A program made the translations under genes and the position numbers. A model generated the notes under the pieces. That model was not told the origin of the DNA, searched no databases, and saw nothing but the letters and a program-made list of their open reading frames with translations. 64,000 nt of DNA from Megamerina dolium (lineage: Eukaryota > Arthropoda > Insecta > Diptera > Megamerinidae). Location: assembly GCA_963854835.1 (NCBI GenBank), contig OY978525.1, forward strand, positions 113,969,018 to 114,033,017, given 5' to 3'. Position 1 is the first letter of the stretch. Each line of letters opens with the position of its first letter. Shown piece by piece: positions 11,600 to 24,792 of this stretch.

Positions 11600-12955
11600 G
11601 GTTTTGGCGTACCTATCTTTAACCGCGGCTGTGAGATCTTGTCCCACGGCTGGACTAGAGGCTCTGGTAGGACTCCTACCGCTTAACATTCATATTCAAT
11701 CATCAGCAGAAATCAGTGCCATTAGCATGAACCTTTTCCACAGTTCAACTTCAAGTTCAAGTGGACACGAAGCAATCATCAAAAATATACCAAATATAGA
11801 AATATGCTCTCACTCAGATTCCATGCTTCAAGAACTATGCTATCGCAGGCGCTTCTCCACAATCATCCCAGACAGACTGGAATGGAAAACGAATAACAAC
11901 TTAATACCCTTAAAACATAATTACGTTTGGTTTACAGACGGATTCCGGATCACAGAATATCCGCATTTTTGTCGCAATGGAAAACGAATAACAACTTAAT
12001 ACCCTCAAAACATAATAACGTTTGGTGCACAGACGGATCCCGGATCACAGAATACCCGCATATCTGTCGCAATGAGCTCGTGGCCAACTGTCTTCCAAAC
12101 AGAAATACATGCCATAGAACTTTGTGCACGTCACATACATGCCAAAGGGCTCAAAGGAGCGCGCATTCTTATTTACTCAGACAGTCAAGCTGCCATTACA
12201 TCTCTCTCCTCATGGGAGTTCTCCTCAAAACTAGTCAACGAATGCTTTCTTATCCTACAAAAACTCTCTATGCGAAACAAGGTCACATTGTATTGGGTGA
12301 CGAGACACAAAGAACTTGAGGGCAATGAAGTGGAGGACGAACTAGCGAGAGCTGGCTCATCTTCTCCACTGAAGGGCCCGGAATCTTTCTGACAAATTCG
12401 ACGGGTCTTCGCCAAGCGATAGCTCTCATCAGCTATAATGCAACTTTTGACAGAATTAGTCTTAGTAGAACAAACCTACGCCTAATGACCGGCTATCTCT
12501 CAGGACATAACTGGTTAAAATATCACCTCCACAAAATGGGACTATCCTTTGACACAGAGTGTAGATTCTGTCTGGAGGAGGATGAAACATCGATCCACAT
12601 ACTTTGCGAATGTCCCACCCTGGCCAGATTACGCCTCAAGCACCTTCAGCTGAGTTTCCCGACACCAGTTTCAATCATCAAAAGTTCGACAAGATCAATT
12701 CTATCCTTGGTTAAAAAGTTAGAGGAGATTCTAGTGTCGTAAACGGGCTTGGGCGCAAAAGATTTCGTTTGGCCGCAGTGCCCGTAACACTTGTCGTTGG
12801 CCCCCAGAGGTATCAGCTATAGGGCTCATATCCTCTAACAGACCTTGGTCAGGTTTCGTGTGGTCCACTTGATGAACAAGGATTATGTTCTTGTTCCAAC
12901 GTCACGCTCTCTTTTGATTGATTAATACGGTTTAAGAAATCAATAAATTACAAGT
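11600..12955 (+). mobile_element. LINE fragment with RNase H, internal 95-bp tandem duplication
   Basis: Broken frames encode the end of an RT domain (TAAVRSCPTAGLEALVGLLPLNIHI), RNase H (WCTDGSRITEYPH, FQTEIHAIELCARH, IYSDSQAAITSL, then WVTRHKELEGNEVEDELARAG) and a C-terminal zinc-ribbon-like CRFCLEEDETSIHILCECP ending at a stop near 12742, followed by a 3' UTR-like stretch. The four acidic RNase H positions D, E, D, D can be followed. A 95-bp tandem duplication (11881-11975 and 11976-12070) repeats the TDG motif and shifts the frame. It is a different LINE family from that at 1.1 and 6.0 kb. Confidence 0.78.
11881..12070 (+). repeat. 95-bp tandem duplication within LINE RNase H
   Basis: Two adjacent copies, 11881-11975 and 11976-12070, both begin AATGGAAAACGAATAACAAC and end CTGTCGC or TTGTCGC. 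They differ at a handful of positions. The period is not a multiple of three, so the duplication destroys the reading frame through the first catalytic Asp of RNase H. Confidence 0.9.
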
Positions 12956-14024
12956 CTCCTCAGCACGACTTGTAAACATGCAAGTGATTTTCCTGCAAAC
13001 ACTTCACATAAACCATGTCCTCACCAGTCAATAAATTTGTCAACGCACTCAGCCATGAATGAGCGGCTTTTAAAAAGTTAATGAAAATTGAAGTGAAATT
13101 GTTGTTGTTGTTGTTGTTGTTTTTTCCCAGATAAGTCGTATTTCGAACATTATTTTTTCTTTCTATTTTAAAGGTCGAGTATACTAATATAATTTTTTTT
13201 TGTTGATCATATTTGAGGCAGTTACTTATACTAAAAGCCATAATTCCACATTTGACGTTTAAAGTTTTTTTTTTCAATCCAATAACCATTGTTATAAATC
13301 ATACCAAGAGTGTCAATAATTTTACTGTAATTTAATACCAAAAAAAAAAAATTAATAAAATTATCCTGACCAAAATGAAACATTTCCTCAACAACTTCGA
13401 GTTAATTTAATTAAATTTACTCGTTTTTCCAAAAAATAGTTCTGATAAAATTATTATTGCGTTTTGTTATGTAAAATAATATTAACAATTGCTAAAATCT
13501 TTATATTTTATGCCATAATTTACACTTTAGTTAATATAAGCAATTGCTTAAAGTAGAAAATAGAAGAAGAAGAAAACGTGTCTCAAAAGTGAAAGTAAAA
13601 AAAAAAAGAAGAAAACAAAGACAATTATTGAAAATGTCAAAAAAAACTACAGAAAACTTTTCAGAAAATTTTATAACATTATTGCGATGATTGTTATTGT
13701 TTTTGTGTTTTTGTTGGTGTGTTCGATATTGACATAGTGCCAACTACACGCATTGTTATTGTTTTCTTATACTAATAAGTTTACAGCATTCACAATGACA
13801 ACCGTGTTGTTATTGACGTTTTAACCAATTTCGCTGTGCCCTTGTTGTTTTCGGGGTAGTGACAGTGACAGTAACTTCCGATAAAACCAAACCAACAAAT
13901 CATAATGGCATTTATGGGAACAAGAACAACAACAACAACAATGTAAGTATACAATGTATACTTATTACTTTTATGTTTCTGTTTTCGCAGGAAGCAACAC
14001 AAAGTTCCACTATACATAGCTGCA
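12956..14024. other. AT-rich spacer with GTT/CAA tracts
   Basis: No gene. (GTT)n occurs at about 13101-13119 and (AAC)n at about 13923-13940. Several A- or T-runs are present. Confidence 0.6.
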
Positions 14025-14026
14025 TA

Positions 14027-15118
14027 TATCAGGTCTAGTAAAAAGTAATCCATTATTTTTGCATTAAATTGAAGGTTTTTTTTAGTATAGTTAGAATGAT
14101 CCAATATAGGTCAAATATGCACCATTCTGTTCGATAACTTGATGCCTTTTTGAAGGTAATTTCATAATGCCACTCTCGTAGAAACCCTTGTCCATATTGA
14201 CAAAAAACTGGGACAGTCGACTTTCACAAGCTTCTCTTGACGCGAATTTTTCACCAGCAAAATCATTCGCCATAGACAGGAACAGGTAGTAATCACTTGG
14301 TGGTCTTATAAATCCACCTTATACCAGGTCCAGGTGCTATAAGGTGGATGCATAAGAACCTCCCAACCAAGCTCCCGGAGCTTTTGGCGAGTCACTATCG
14401 ATGTGTGTGGCTTGGCGTTGTGCTGATGGAACACAATTATTCTCCTATTGGCCAAAGCTGGCCGTTTCTGGGTAATTGCTTCCTTCAGATGATCCAATTG
14501 TTGACAGTACAGATCCGAATTAAGAGTTTGGGGCCATAGGGGAGCAGCTTATAGTAGATGATTCCCTGCCAATCCCACCAAACACATAGCAAAACCTTCC
14601 TGACCGTCAATTCTGGCTTGCCCACTGTTTTCGCCTGCTCACCGCTATTCGACCACGACTGTTTTCGCTTGACATTGTCATAAGTGACCCACATTACATC
14701 ACCAGTAACCATTCGCTTCAGAAATGGATCGATTGTGTTGCGATTCAGCAGCGTTTCGCAGATGGAAATTCGGTCCATGAAGTTTTTTTTGCGCTAACTC
14801 GTGTGGCACCCATACGTCGAGCTTCTTTTTGTATACAGCCTTATTTAAATGGTTCCAAATGGTTTTTTGTGCAATGTTTAGCTCATGGGCAATAGAAACA
14901 GTGCTTACATGATGGTCAGACTCGACGATTTCCAAGAAAAACTGTGTAATATGGCGTATTTTGTCTTTACTGGTGTCCACCTTTAACGCGTGCTCAAACA
15001 ATTTTGAGTCAAGCAATCACAAAACTGCCTGAAAAGTTTATGTAGTACGAAATCCTATCTTTCTAATGCCATCTATCGTAACCTGAAAATAATGGATTTC
15101 TTTTTACTACAACTTATA
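14027..15118 (-). mobile_element. mariner transposon (D,D34D type), inactive
   Basis: The minus strand encodes mariner transposase in pieces: STVSIAHELNIAQKTIWNHL (helix-turn-helix), KKLDVWVPHEL, then RMVTGDVMWVTYDN (first catalytic Asp), VLLCVWWDWQGIIYY, NRRIIVFHQHNAKPHTS, WEVLMHPPYS and the ending YESGIMKLPSKRHQVIEQNGAYL. The second catalytic position reads His (HQHNA instead of HQDNA) and the third Asp region is lost. Inverted termini contain GTAAAAAGTAATCCATTATT on the left and its near complement on the right, inside TATAT flanks. The N-terminus before the helix-turn-helix is broken. Confidence 0.88.
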
Positions 15119-15178
15119 TAAGATACTTCCATATATTAAAGCTTGTACGTTCTTGTATATATGTACATTCATATACAC

Positions 15179-15211
<33 letters not shown>

Positions 15212-15955
15212 AGTGTATTTCATCAAGTTTACGACTTTCAATTATCTCCTTTTCATATTCCATGAAACACTATACGAAATACTTGCTTATATTTACTATA
15301 TTTCACGTACCATGTAGTTATATTTTTATATTGCTTCAGTAGTTTTACAATCATATCATTTTTGTTGTTGTTTTTTTATTTATTTTTGCTTAGTCTGTCA
15401 TCTGAAGATTCCTAATTTATTTACTTTACATTGATTTTAACATTTGATACGCTCTATGCGTAGCAAAATAATTCTACTTTTACGCTTTGTATAAGTAGAA
15501 CATCATGACTATTTTATATTTTACTCTATTAGAAATCAGTAAGAGTGAGCTACACGGGGAGTGTGACAGTAGGTGGTGAAAAAGAGAAAAGTGGAAGGAG
15601 AGCAAAAAAGAAATAACAGAGAAAGCTGATGTTTGTAGTCAATTTTCGCAAAAAATTTCATTATAAACTTTATGACAGATTTTCAATGATAATCTCATTC
15701 AGGCTTCACTAACATAATTTTTAGTGCAACTTTATAAAGTTTATGCCTGCAGGTGGTATTTTTGAGGGCGGATCGATAAGGACGTCGACGATTACAGATT
15801 TTTTTGATTTTTTTCTAATATTTTTCCAATTTTTAATTTCTAAACATGCAAGTAATTTCCTTTTAACTCAATAAACTAAAAATTTCTTGTTGTGTTGTTA
15901 CACTCATTACAATCATATGTTCATAGTTTCGACTATACAGCATTCTTTGTTTGTT
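15119..15955. other. AT-rich spacer with TG microsatellite
   Basis: (TG)n at 15184-15211; otherwise AT-rich with no coding signal. Confidence 0.6.
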
Positions 15956-16700
15956 GGTAGTGAGAGGTTATTCTGCTGTCGAAAAAAAAATGGAGCAAAG
16001 AGTTTGCATTAGATTTTGTGTAATAAATGGAATCAAGTGCTCTAAAACTCTTGAAATGCTGACAGTAGCATACGATGGAGTCTACTCGAAGGAAGAAAAA
16101 TGTGTATAAATGGTACAAGTTGTTCCAAGAAGGCCAAAAAAATGTCACTGACGAACCTCGCCTGTCAACGTTTTGCTTACTGTTTTCTTCGATTTTCATC
16201 ACCTAGTGCATCAGGAGTCCTTAGTACAAGGTCGTACGGTCAATAAGCCGCATAACCTTGAAGTTATGCGGCGTTTGCGTGAAGCAATATGAAAAAAAAA
16301 CGCGCTGAAATGTAGAAAAATAATTCAAGGATTTTGCACACACACATCATATATCGTTGCTTGTAAGTGATTTTTTTTTTTGCCAATTTTTGCCTCACCC
16401 ATCATATTAATCATACTTGATCGTCTGTGACTTTTTTCTGTTCCGAAAACTGAAGAAACCCATGAAAGGACGAAGATTTGCAACAATTAAGGAGATAAAG
16501 ATTGTATCGCTGAAAGAGCTCAGGGCTATAACAAAAAGTGCTTATCAGAAGTACTTCGAGGATTCGAAAATGCGCTGGCACAAATGTATTATATCTAAGG
16601 GCGATTACTTTGAAGAGGATAACATAAATATTAATAAATAAATAAATACTTTTTGATAAAAATAAAAAGTTATCTTGCTTTTTGATCAGCACTTCGTATG
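15956..16700 (+). pseudogene. mariner copy with internal deletion
   Basis: The 5' part reads MEQRVCIRFCVINGIKCSKTLEML, the start of a mariner transposase, and continues broken through KKCH-RTSPVNV. The frame is then lost over ~200 bases, and the C-terminal part resumes with CDFFLFRKLKKPMKGRRFAT (third catalytic Asp), then AYQKYFEDSKMRWHKCII and a stop near 16639. Most of the catalytic core, including the first two Asp residues, is deleted. Ends were not resolved; the limits given are those of detectable similarity. Confidence 0.8.
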
Positions 16701-18730
16701 TGCTTATATCACATTTAAAATCGGCAATCGGAAGACCTTTTTTTATGCAAAAACAAACAAATCGTATGAGTAATATGAATTAAAATCATTTTGCGTTAAA
16801 AAAAACAAGATTTTATTGTTTTTACGAAAACTGCATTTCAAAATGAATGTTTAAAGAATACGTAACGTTCATTTTCATTTGCCTGAAATAAAAAACGACT
16901 GATTTGATGACACTGGGACACCTCATAAAATACTATGGGGAAAAACAATATGTTGTGCCTTAATTTTTGAAATAAAATTGTTAATTTTTTCAGGTATCCT
17001 TAAAGGGTTTGCGAACAAACAGATGCTCTTAATCTCCCAACACACAATATCCTAACTCATAACTAGAGTTATATTACTTTAAATGCTATTTACAGTTCAT
17101 AAATAGTATTTAATTTTATAGTTCATTATGATGGTTAAAGGTCAGCAGTGTTTGACCAACACATATTCTATATGTATGAGTATAATTTATATACCATAAA
17201 TATACACACTAGTACATTTAAGAATTCACATTTATGAAAATAATATATTTCTACAAAAATTTATTTACTACCGTAAAATTGTTAGCAAATACCAATGAAA
17301 TAGTCAAGAGCAAGTCAATTGAATTGAATGTATTGTATTTTCATACTTACATACGAATGTATGAATATAAAATTCGAATAAATATATTTATTGTCATACT
17401 TCATTTTACATATGTATGTAGTAAAAATTGAAATGTTGAAATAATTCAATTAAAAACTGATAAATGTTATTCATTGTATATTGTTTAAAAAAAAAAAATA
17501 AATAATAATATTTATGTTTGAGGATTATACCATGTCATTTATTTATTGTACATATAAAATCTGTAAAGTAATTAAAATAATTTGTAATTGTCATTGTATT
17601 TGGGTTTTTTTTTTTTCACCAATGACTGCCACACAAAAATACATAAAAATATCACAATATAAAAATATCCGAAAGTATTTATGTTCACACCTTGCTGCAA
17701 TATAATTAAAGTCAATACTGCGAAACGTGTTGTCATACATGTACATCAGTCCGCATGTAACCACAGCTAGTAAAAGAAGTGATTACTCTATAAGAAGTAT
17801 TTTTATTTCATTGTAATAAAAAAAAAATTAATCTTATTCGAATATAAGGAATAAGAAAATCCAATTTATTATTATTATATGAATATTACTTATATGATTA
17901 CGATTGTTAGTTATAACATTTACATGATGATGCAATTAGATTTGATCGATTTCTGCAAGTTTAATTACCCCAATAAAAGTAAATTTACTTTCTACAATTA
18001 AAATTATTATATAAATAAAATCGTTGACGCTCTTTCTGCTAAAGAAACCTAAAAAATGATGTCAATATAAGAACGAATTCCATTCTATAATTAACTATTG
18101 CAAGTTCTAGGCTGAATACTTTAATGAGTGGCAACATAATTTCCTACAAGCGATGTATTGTATAATTTATTACTACACTACTACAACATGTCCTAATAAT
18201 TCAATTTAATACTTAATAATTTTATAATGTATTATGCATATTTTGATTGTCTATGCAATAGAAAATATATATGTAATATAAATGAACTTTCCAAAATTTT
18301 AATATTATATATTTTATGATTTTCAGATAAATATTTATGACCTCATAAAAGTCCTTTTTCATACACGAAATCAATAAATTGGTATAATGACATAAAGCAA
18401 AACTTTCTATAGTATTATTTATAGAATGTTCATAATATAATGAATTTATTTGATTAAAATTGTCTCTGCTTAAAATGGAATATTTTATATTATACATTAT
18501 TTAGCTATTCATCATTTTATTATACAATAATTAAGATTAAATGTGTGAATTTAAAATATGCAATATTTTTGAAATTAAACTATAAATATTATGGATGCAA
18601 GGGAAAGGGAAATAATAAAAAAAATTATTTGAAAAAGCCAAATATTAAAATTGTTTGCAATTCAGTGCAATGTATGGAAATCGATTTAATGAACATACTC
18701 GTACATACTTATTTGGCAATGATTCAAATG
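16701..18730. other. AT-rich spacer
   Basis: Very AT-rich sequence with many TATGTA/ATACAT words. No gene, RNA or repeat family is recognisable. Confidence 0.6.
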
Positions 18731-18827
18731 CCTTCTATATACATATTCACATCTTCATAAAATATGTTATACACCTAAACCGAAGTACATATGTGCCAAT
18801 TGATCGAATATACTACTTTTATTGCTA
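18731..18827 (+). repeat. direct repeat unit, left of mariner
   Basis: About 93-98 bp (CTTCTATATACATATTCACA ... GATCGAATATACTAC ... TTGCTA) repeated at 20021-20108 on the other side of the mariner with roughly 85-90% identity by eye. The mariner lies exactly between the two units. Confidence 0.85.
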
Positions 18828-20020
18828 CGAGGGTGGTCCCAGAACTATCCGACCTGACATATAGATGACGGCAGTAGTTTGAAAAGAATTACTTTGGTGA
18901 AAAGTGGCAAACTTATAAAATATATGTTTTAAGTTACAAGTCGCTACGTTTAGTATTTTTTTCTTTTTTTTTTTTGGGTCATCGAAAGTTAACGACCTCA
19001 GTAAATTTGTAAACATAGGAAAAAATTGGTCACCGTTATATAATTCAATACTTTCATTTGAAAGGTCTCAGTCCAACGAATATTAAAGCCGAATTAGATT
19101 CTACTCTAGGGGAGTCTACTTCTTCGTTTACGACCATAAAATATTGGGTGGAAGAGTTTAAACAAGGTTGTACGAGCTGCCAAGATGAACACCATAATGG
19201 TCAACCAATTGAGGTGGCCACGCCAGAAACGGTTAAGAAAATCCACAAAATAGTATTGGATGATCGTCGGCTGAAGGTGCGTGAATTAGGTGAAATTGGA
19301 ATTAAAATTGATGCGTGAATTGGAGATGAAAAAGCTGTGTGCAAGTTGCGTGCCGCGTTTGCTCACAATAGAACAAAACAAACATCGTGAAGATGTTTCT
19401 ATAGAGTGTTTCGTGATGTTTCACAGTAATAAAGCCGAGTTTTTGCGTCGATTCGTAACCATGGATGAGGCATGAGTCCACCACTTCACCCTCTAGACAA
19501 AGGAGCAGTCAAAACAGTGGACTGAAAGGGGTTAAATCGTGTCCAAAGAAGGCGAAGACAGATCCATCTGCAAGCAAGGTTATGGCGTCTGTTTTTTTTT
19601 TTTTGGAATATACATGGGATAATTTTTATTGATTATCTTTAGAAAGGGAAAAAAATCAATGACGAGTAGTATGCTAATTTGTTGTTGCAGCGTTTAAGTG
19701 ATGAAATTAAAGAAAAAAGGTCGCATTTGGCGAAAAAGAAAGTGATGTTTCATCAAGACAATGCACCACTTCACACATCCGCCATTGCGATGGCCAAAAA
19801 TCAATGAGTTGAAGCTCAAATTGCTTCAGCACGCACCTTATTTGCCAGATTAAGTTCCTTTGGATTATTTTCTATTTCGAAATTTGAACAAATGGCTTGA
19901 TGGTAGTATAATATCGCTGGGTGTATAGTGTATAGAGCTAAAAGGAGATTATATTGAGAAATAAAGAAAAAATTTCCCAAATTTGTTGTGTTTTCTTTGT
20001 TAGGTCGGGAACCGGCCTTC
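18828..20020 (+). mobile_element. mariner transposon, inactive
   Basis: The left end CGAGGGTGGTCCCAGAAC follows TA at 18826-18827, and the right end GGTCGGGAACCGGCCTTC precedes TA at 20021-20022. The frames encode the N-terminal part (LKGLSPTNIKAELDSTLGE, SFTTIKYWVEEFKQG, RRLKVRELGEIGI), then CASCVPRLLTIEQNKHREDVS, EFLRRFVTMDEA with the first catalytic Asp, MFHQDNAPLHTS-like with the second, and LQHAPYLPD-VPLDYFLF with the third, then a deleted tail ending ELKGDYIEK. Stops and frameshifts interrupt it, and about 60 codons before the C-terminus are missing. The family is a common insect mariner. Confidence 0.88.
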
Positions 20021-20108
20021 TACATGCATATTCACATCTTCATAAAATATATCCCTAAATCGAAGTACATATGTGGCAATTGATCAAATATACTACATAT
20101 ATTGCTAC
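20021..20108 (+). repeat. direct repeat unit, right of mariner
   Basis: Second copy of the unit at 18731-18827. It ends TTGCTACATG, which resembles its own beginning (CTACATGCAT), as expected of a tandem array into which the mariner inserted at a TA. Confidence 0.85.
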
Positions 20109-22027
20109 ATGTGGTATATTCAATGTGGACCATATTATCCTTTCGCTTCTTATTCATTTATAACAATGTTATTGCACTTCTCTTGTTCTCTGTTCAGTCT
20201 TTAAAATTCTTTTATAGAGACGTTATTATATATTTTTTTTGTGTTTGACTATTAAATAGATATCAATAAATTTAATAACAAAAATTCCATGCATCTGATT
20301 CTTAATTGCAGTATTTTGCATTATTTTTGCATTTTATTTGTACAGTTTTGTTATATGAAAGAGAAAATTGTAGTGTAGTAGTATAGTAGTGTGTTGGTGA
20401 ACTTAAGTCAATTCCAAGGTCAACAGTCAAGAACTACTCTATCACTTGTAAAGATGAACATAAGCATACATATATGTTACATATGCATATTAGGACAGTA
20501 ACAAATGTTTCGTCATTAAGAGAAGTACTTGTATTATCTATTTGTAGTAAATGTATGAGAAGTATGTACAATAGTGTGTGCTTTACTGTAAGTGAGTACA
20601 TCAAGATATGTATGTTATGTACTCGTAGTTGTAAATATAATGGCAATAAGTACTATTATCAGCATCAATTTCATGTGCATCATGTGTTTTTCTTACTTGG
20701 GGTTACGTGTAGGTGATGTGAGTTCATTCGATTGGATCAAACAAATTTGCATTGGCAATGAAATTGTGAATTCGAAATGTACGTCATGCACGTCTTGAAA
20801 ATAACATTCACAACAACGAAAAATGCAATAATTCAGAATTTTACATTCAAATATATGGATTTTTTTTTAATCTGGAAATTAATTTAATAGCTTAGGATCG
20901 AAAGTAATGGCTATTCAAAAAATAATATTAAATAACATTAAATTTGAAACGATATGGTAAACCGATAATTCTAATAGAATATTAACGATTTTATTCTCTA
21001 TGCGAATCGATTTTTTATTTATATTAATAAATAATAAAAATAATAAAAATGATAAAACTTGCAAATTTGTTTAAATTTCGAAAATTCTACTTAACTACAT
21101 TATTATTGGACTAAGTTTTATTAATATTCATTTTTTTTATCAATTTAATTTGAACTTTACTCACTTGTATATGTATATCTTCCCAATAAATTTGATCCAC
21201 CCTAATGTACATACGAATGAATACATTAAAATAGTTAGAATCAACTATTTGAACATATGGGAATATTAGCAAAATATATTATACATATGTAATGTATCTT
21301 ATAAACAATTTAAAAACATATTTTCTTCTCTGTTTGTCCGTCCAACAGTTATAAGTCCCTTTACATATTCTTTATTATATTGACTATATTTTTATATATT
21401 TACTATGTCCATTAGTATATAAATAATTCCATAAAGAAAAATGTAAGAGCTCAAATGTACATACAAATAATACTCCATTATTTCGATTACTTCAGCAAGT
21501 AAATGTATAAATTTATGACAAAATTGCATTCGTAAATATTTTATAACACACAAACTCTAGTGTTTTACTTAGTTTAACTTAATATTAAGTTAAATATAAA
21601 ATAGTTGAATAGAGTATTAAATTAATTTTGAATATACAAAAAATTGCAATTCAAAAATTGCAATTCAAAAATTGCATTTCAAAAATTGCAATTTTTATGT
21701 TCTGGTTATAATGGAAGAATGAAGAAATATTTTTTTGTAAATTTTATATTTCATTATCATTATAAAATACTGACATTTAGATGATATCAATCCATTTTGA
21801 CTTAAACTTAACCAATTTGATGGTATTTTCTGAAATTTGATTCATCCCAAGATTAAATTTTAAACACTTCAAATGATGCAATTGATAGCTTTCTCTTTTA
21901 TATCCCCTTTTTATATTATGTATCGATTTTGTGAGTGGAAGAGAGTAATCGATTTGACTTTCTTTTGAATTAATATCGAATTTCACTATTTGACCTCATT
22001 TTGGAATGAAAGCAAGTATTGTACAAA
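20109..22027. other. AT-rich spacer with short tandem repeat
   Basis: No gene. At 21643-21698 a ~15-bp unit resembling TTGCAATTCAAAAA is repeated about four times. The rest is AT-rich intronic-type sequence. Confidence 0.6.
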
Positions 22028-22029
22028 TA

Positions 22030-23322
22030 CAGGGTTAGGCGATTAAAGTGTTACCAATGACACACAGGTATATCGGTCAAACTGATATTCCCAACTACGT
22101 TAAATTCATACCAATAACAGCTGCTTGTATTGTTTACACAAACTCCCACAAGTATTTGAGTCAAAGTTTTAGAATGGATTGCAAACGTAATAGTGTTATT
22201 GCGTTATATTTGGCTGAAAAATCAAAACCAGCTTTTGTTCGTGAGCTCAAACGCCTCAAAGTAAATAAAATGTTTGCGTATCGTACCACAAATCGTTACA
22301 ATGTTACAGGCAGCATTGTCAAATGCTATGGTGGTGGGCGAAAAAAATCAATCAGCAACATCATCTGAAATGCTTCGAAAAGTGAAGGCTCAACTTGAAC
22401 GAAATCCACGTCTTAGTGGTAATCAAATGGCCAAAGAACTGAATATATTCCAGCGAACCATCCGAAGCATATGCCAAAATGAGCTCAAGATGAAGCCTTA
22501 CAAGTTCAAAAAGGCGCACGATCTTACACCAAAACAACAAAAAGTTCGACTCAAAAGAGCAAAGGAGTTGTTACGCTTGCACGAACATAACGAATTTCCA
22601 AACATTGTGTTCTCTGATGAGAAAAACTATCTCTATTGAGCAGTTCATAAACTCTCAAAATGATGGTGTTTACTTAACTGAACGCACTTAGGAAAATTTG
22701 AGACTACGAATGGGCACGTGAAGTAATTTTCCATTTCATGTAATGGCATGGGCAACTGTGACTACCGATGGAAGCTCTCCAATCGTTTTCATCGAGCCTG
22801 GTGTTAAAGTCAATGCGAACATGTTTTGGAAGTTGCTTTAGAGCTGTGGGCACGCAGCCATTTCAGTCATAGATCATGGACGTTTCTACAAGACTCAGCA
22901 CCGTCTCATAAAGCTCGTGTGGACCAAGAATGGTTTAAAAAATCATGTTCCACACTTCATTTCGTCCACGAAATGCCTTTCGATTACGTCAAATGCAAAT
23001 CCAATGGCCTATTCCAACCTGGGCCATTTTGGAGAACAAAGTGAAGCCTAAAAAATATGACATTATGGATGCGTTGAAGAAAGCCATTGTTCGGGAATGC
23101 GCCATGATTCCGAAAGATCACATTCGTGAAGCATGCAACTCATTTTTTTAACCGTTTGAAAGCCATGGTCAAGGGAAAAGATGTCCACATCGAGCTAGAG
23201 TGAATGAATTTTGAAATTTTGATTATTTCCACAATTTTTGTGAATTTGAATCAATAAAAAATAATTTCACACCAAAAAGATATAGTCGCTTGAATAGGTA
23301 ACACTTCAATCGCCTAACCCTG
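22030..23322 (+). mobile_element. maT-like (D,D37D) transposon, full length, inactive
   Basis: The 26-bp terminal inverted repeats start CAGGGTTAGGCGATTAAAGT and match at 25 of 26 positions; TA precedes the left end, and the right flank is CA. Frames encode NSVIALYLAEKSKPAFVREL, then a helix-turn-helix RNPRLSGNQMAKELN, LRLHEHNEFPNIVFSDEK (first Asp), WTFLQDSAPSHKARVDQEW (second Asp) and a region equivalent to PSSPDANPLDYSIW in the family, in which the last Asp reads Ala (NPMAYS). The spacing of family members in this region is D,D37D, the maT group between Tc1 and mariner. At least three frame breaks, near 22350, 22637 and 22840, make it dead. Confidence 0.88.
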
Positions 23323-23324
23323 CA

Positions 23325-24757
23325 CATTTACTTACTTAGTTTGAATGGAACAATTTACAATACTACAAGTAGGGCAATTTTTGATTATCTCTTTAAATTA
23401 AATAAATTATTTCATACTTGAAACAATTTTTTGTACCTAGCCAAATGCTGGATTAAAAAATGTTTAAAAATAATCATCATCATCATCGTAATATAACCAT
23501 AAGACAATGTGATGTATGTATATTTAGAATGATTTTTTTTTTTGTTATAATTTTAAATAAATTCTTTTTATATCCCATAGAATATGCCCATATATATATG
23601 TACTTGTGTTCCACAAATATTTTGTGTATGCAAATATTTTCAAGTAAAAGTGCTCATTTCGTTTCTAAAGCAAAAAAAAAAAAGGAAAATTTTTAAGATA
23701 GCAAGAAAGATCTCTTTTTGTTGTGTATGCAACAAAGAGACTACCAAAATAAAATGATGATTGTTAATATGTATGTATTCGTATATATATAATATATGCA
23801 TATTGTAAGCAATAAAAAATGCAACATAACTAAACGTAAATACAATAACAAGAAAGCAATAAGTAATTTCTAGAGAAATTTTCTACCCACTTGCTTGCTC
23901 ATTCATTTATATCGTCTACTGTGGAATATGCAAAAAAATATGTGTTGTTTATTACCACCAACAACAACAACAACAATAATAACAATAAAAACATCCAGAA
24001 CAACAACAACAACAACAACAACAACAACGATATAAACATTTCAACAGCAAAATAGTTTTATAGTTCAGTTCAGCACAGCGTGTTATATTGTATTGTATAT
24101 ATGCTAAGCAATAAATGCTGGCATTGTAAAGAGACACATTGCATACATTTTTTTTACTAGTTGATGCTTATGCGCTATGCCAACTAGTATGAACGAATGC
24201 TCGTACGTACATACATATGTATGTCCTGTCAAATAACAAGGCACTACCAACCGACCGCCAGCATAAGCAGTGTGCAATAAAAAGAAAAACAGAAATAAAA
24301 TGTATCCACCAACAGGGACATTAAATTTTAAAACTTTGCATTTTATTAGATTAATTTATTCAACATAGGTAGACTAGTTAGTTTAAAGTCAACTCATATC
24401 ACATAGTTCTAGTTAACCCAACAAACCAAATGGATTGTATGAAATTCTATTTCATTCGAATTTTTTAATTATGACTCGATGTAAAATAAAATAGAAATTA
24501 ATTAAAAATTGAAAATATGAAGAAAATACATTAATGAAAATAAATTGTTTAGAAAAAACGAACAATTTTAATATGAAATTTGTTATTACTCATACGTTAT
24601 GTAGTATTCTATGTGTGTATCTTATGTATAGTACACTCACACACACACATATAAATCATAATTATAATAATTGTTGGCAAATAGCAAGAGTAATAATGGG
24701 TAATAACAGAATAAGTCAACCATATAATTGATTATAATTTAAGCATACATAAATACA

Positions 24758-24792
<35 letters not shown>

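Noticed and set aside
21643..21698. Short repeats resembling a CRISPR array
   Set aside because: The ~15-bp units are contiguous without spacers, and the genome is eukaryotic; it is a simple tandem repeat.
23952..24137. Cys-rich 61-codon minus-strand frame
   Set aside because: It is the translation of (AAC)n/(GTT)n microsatellites.
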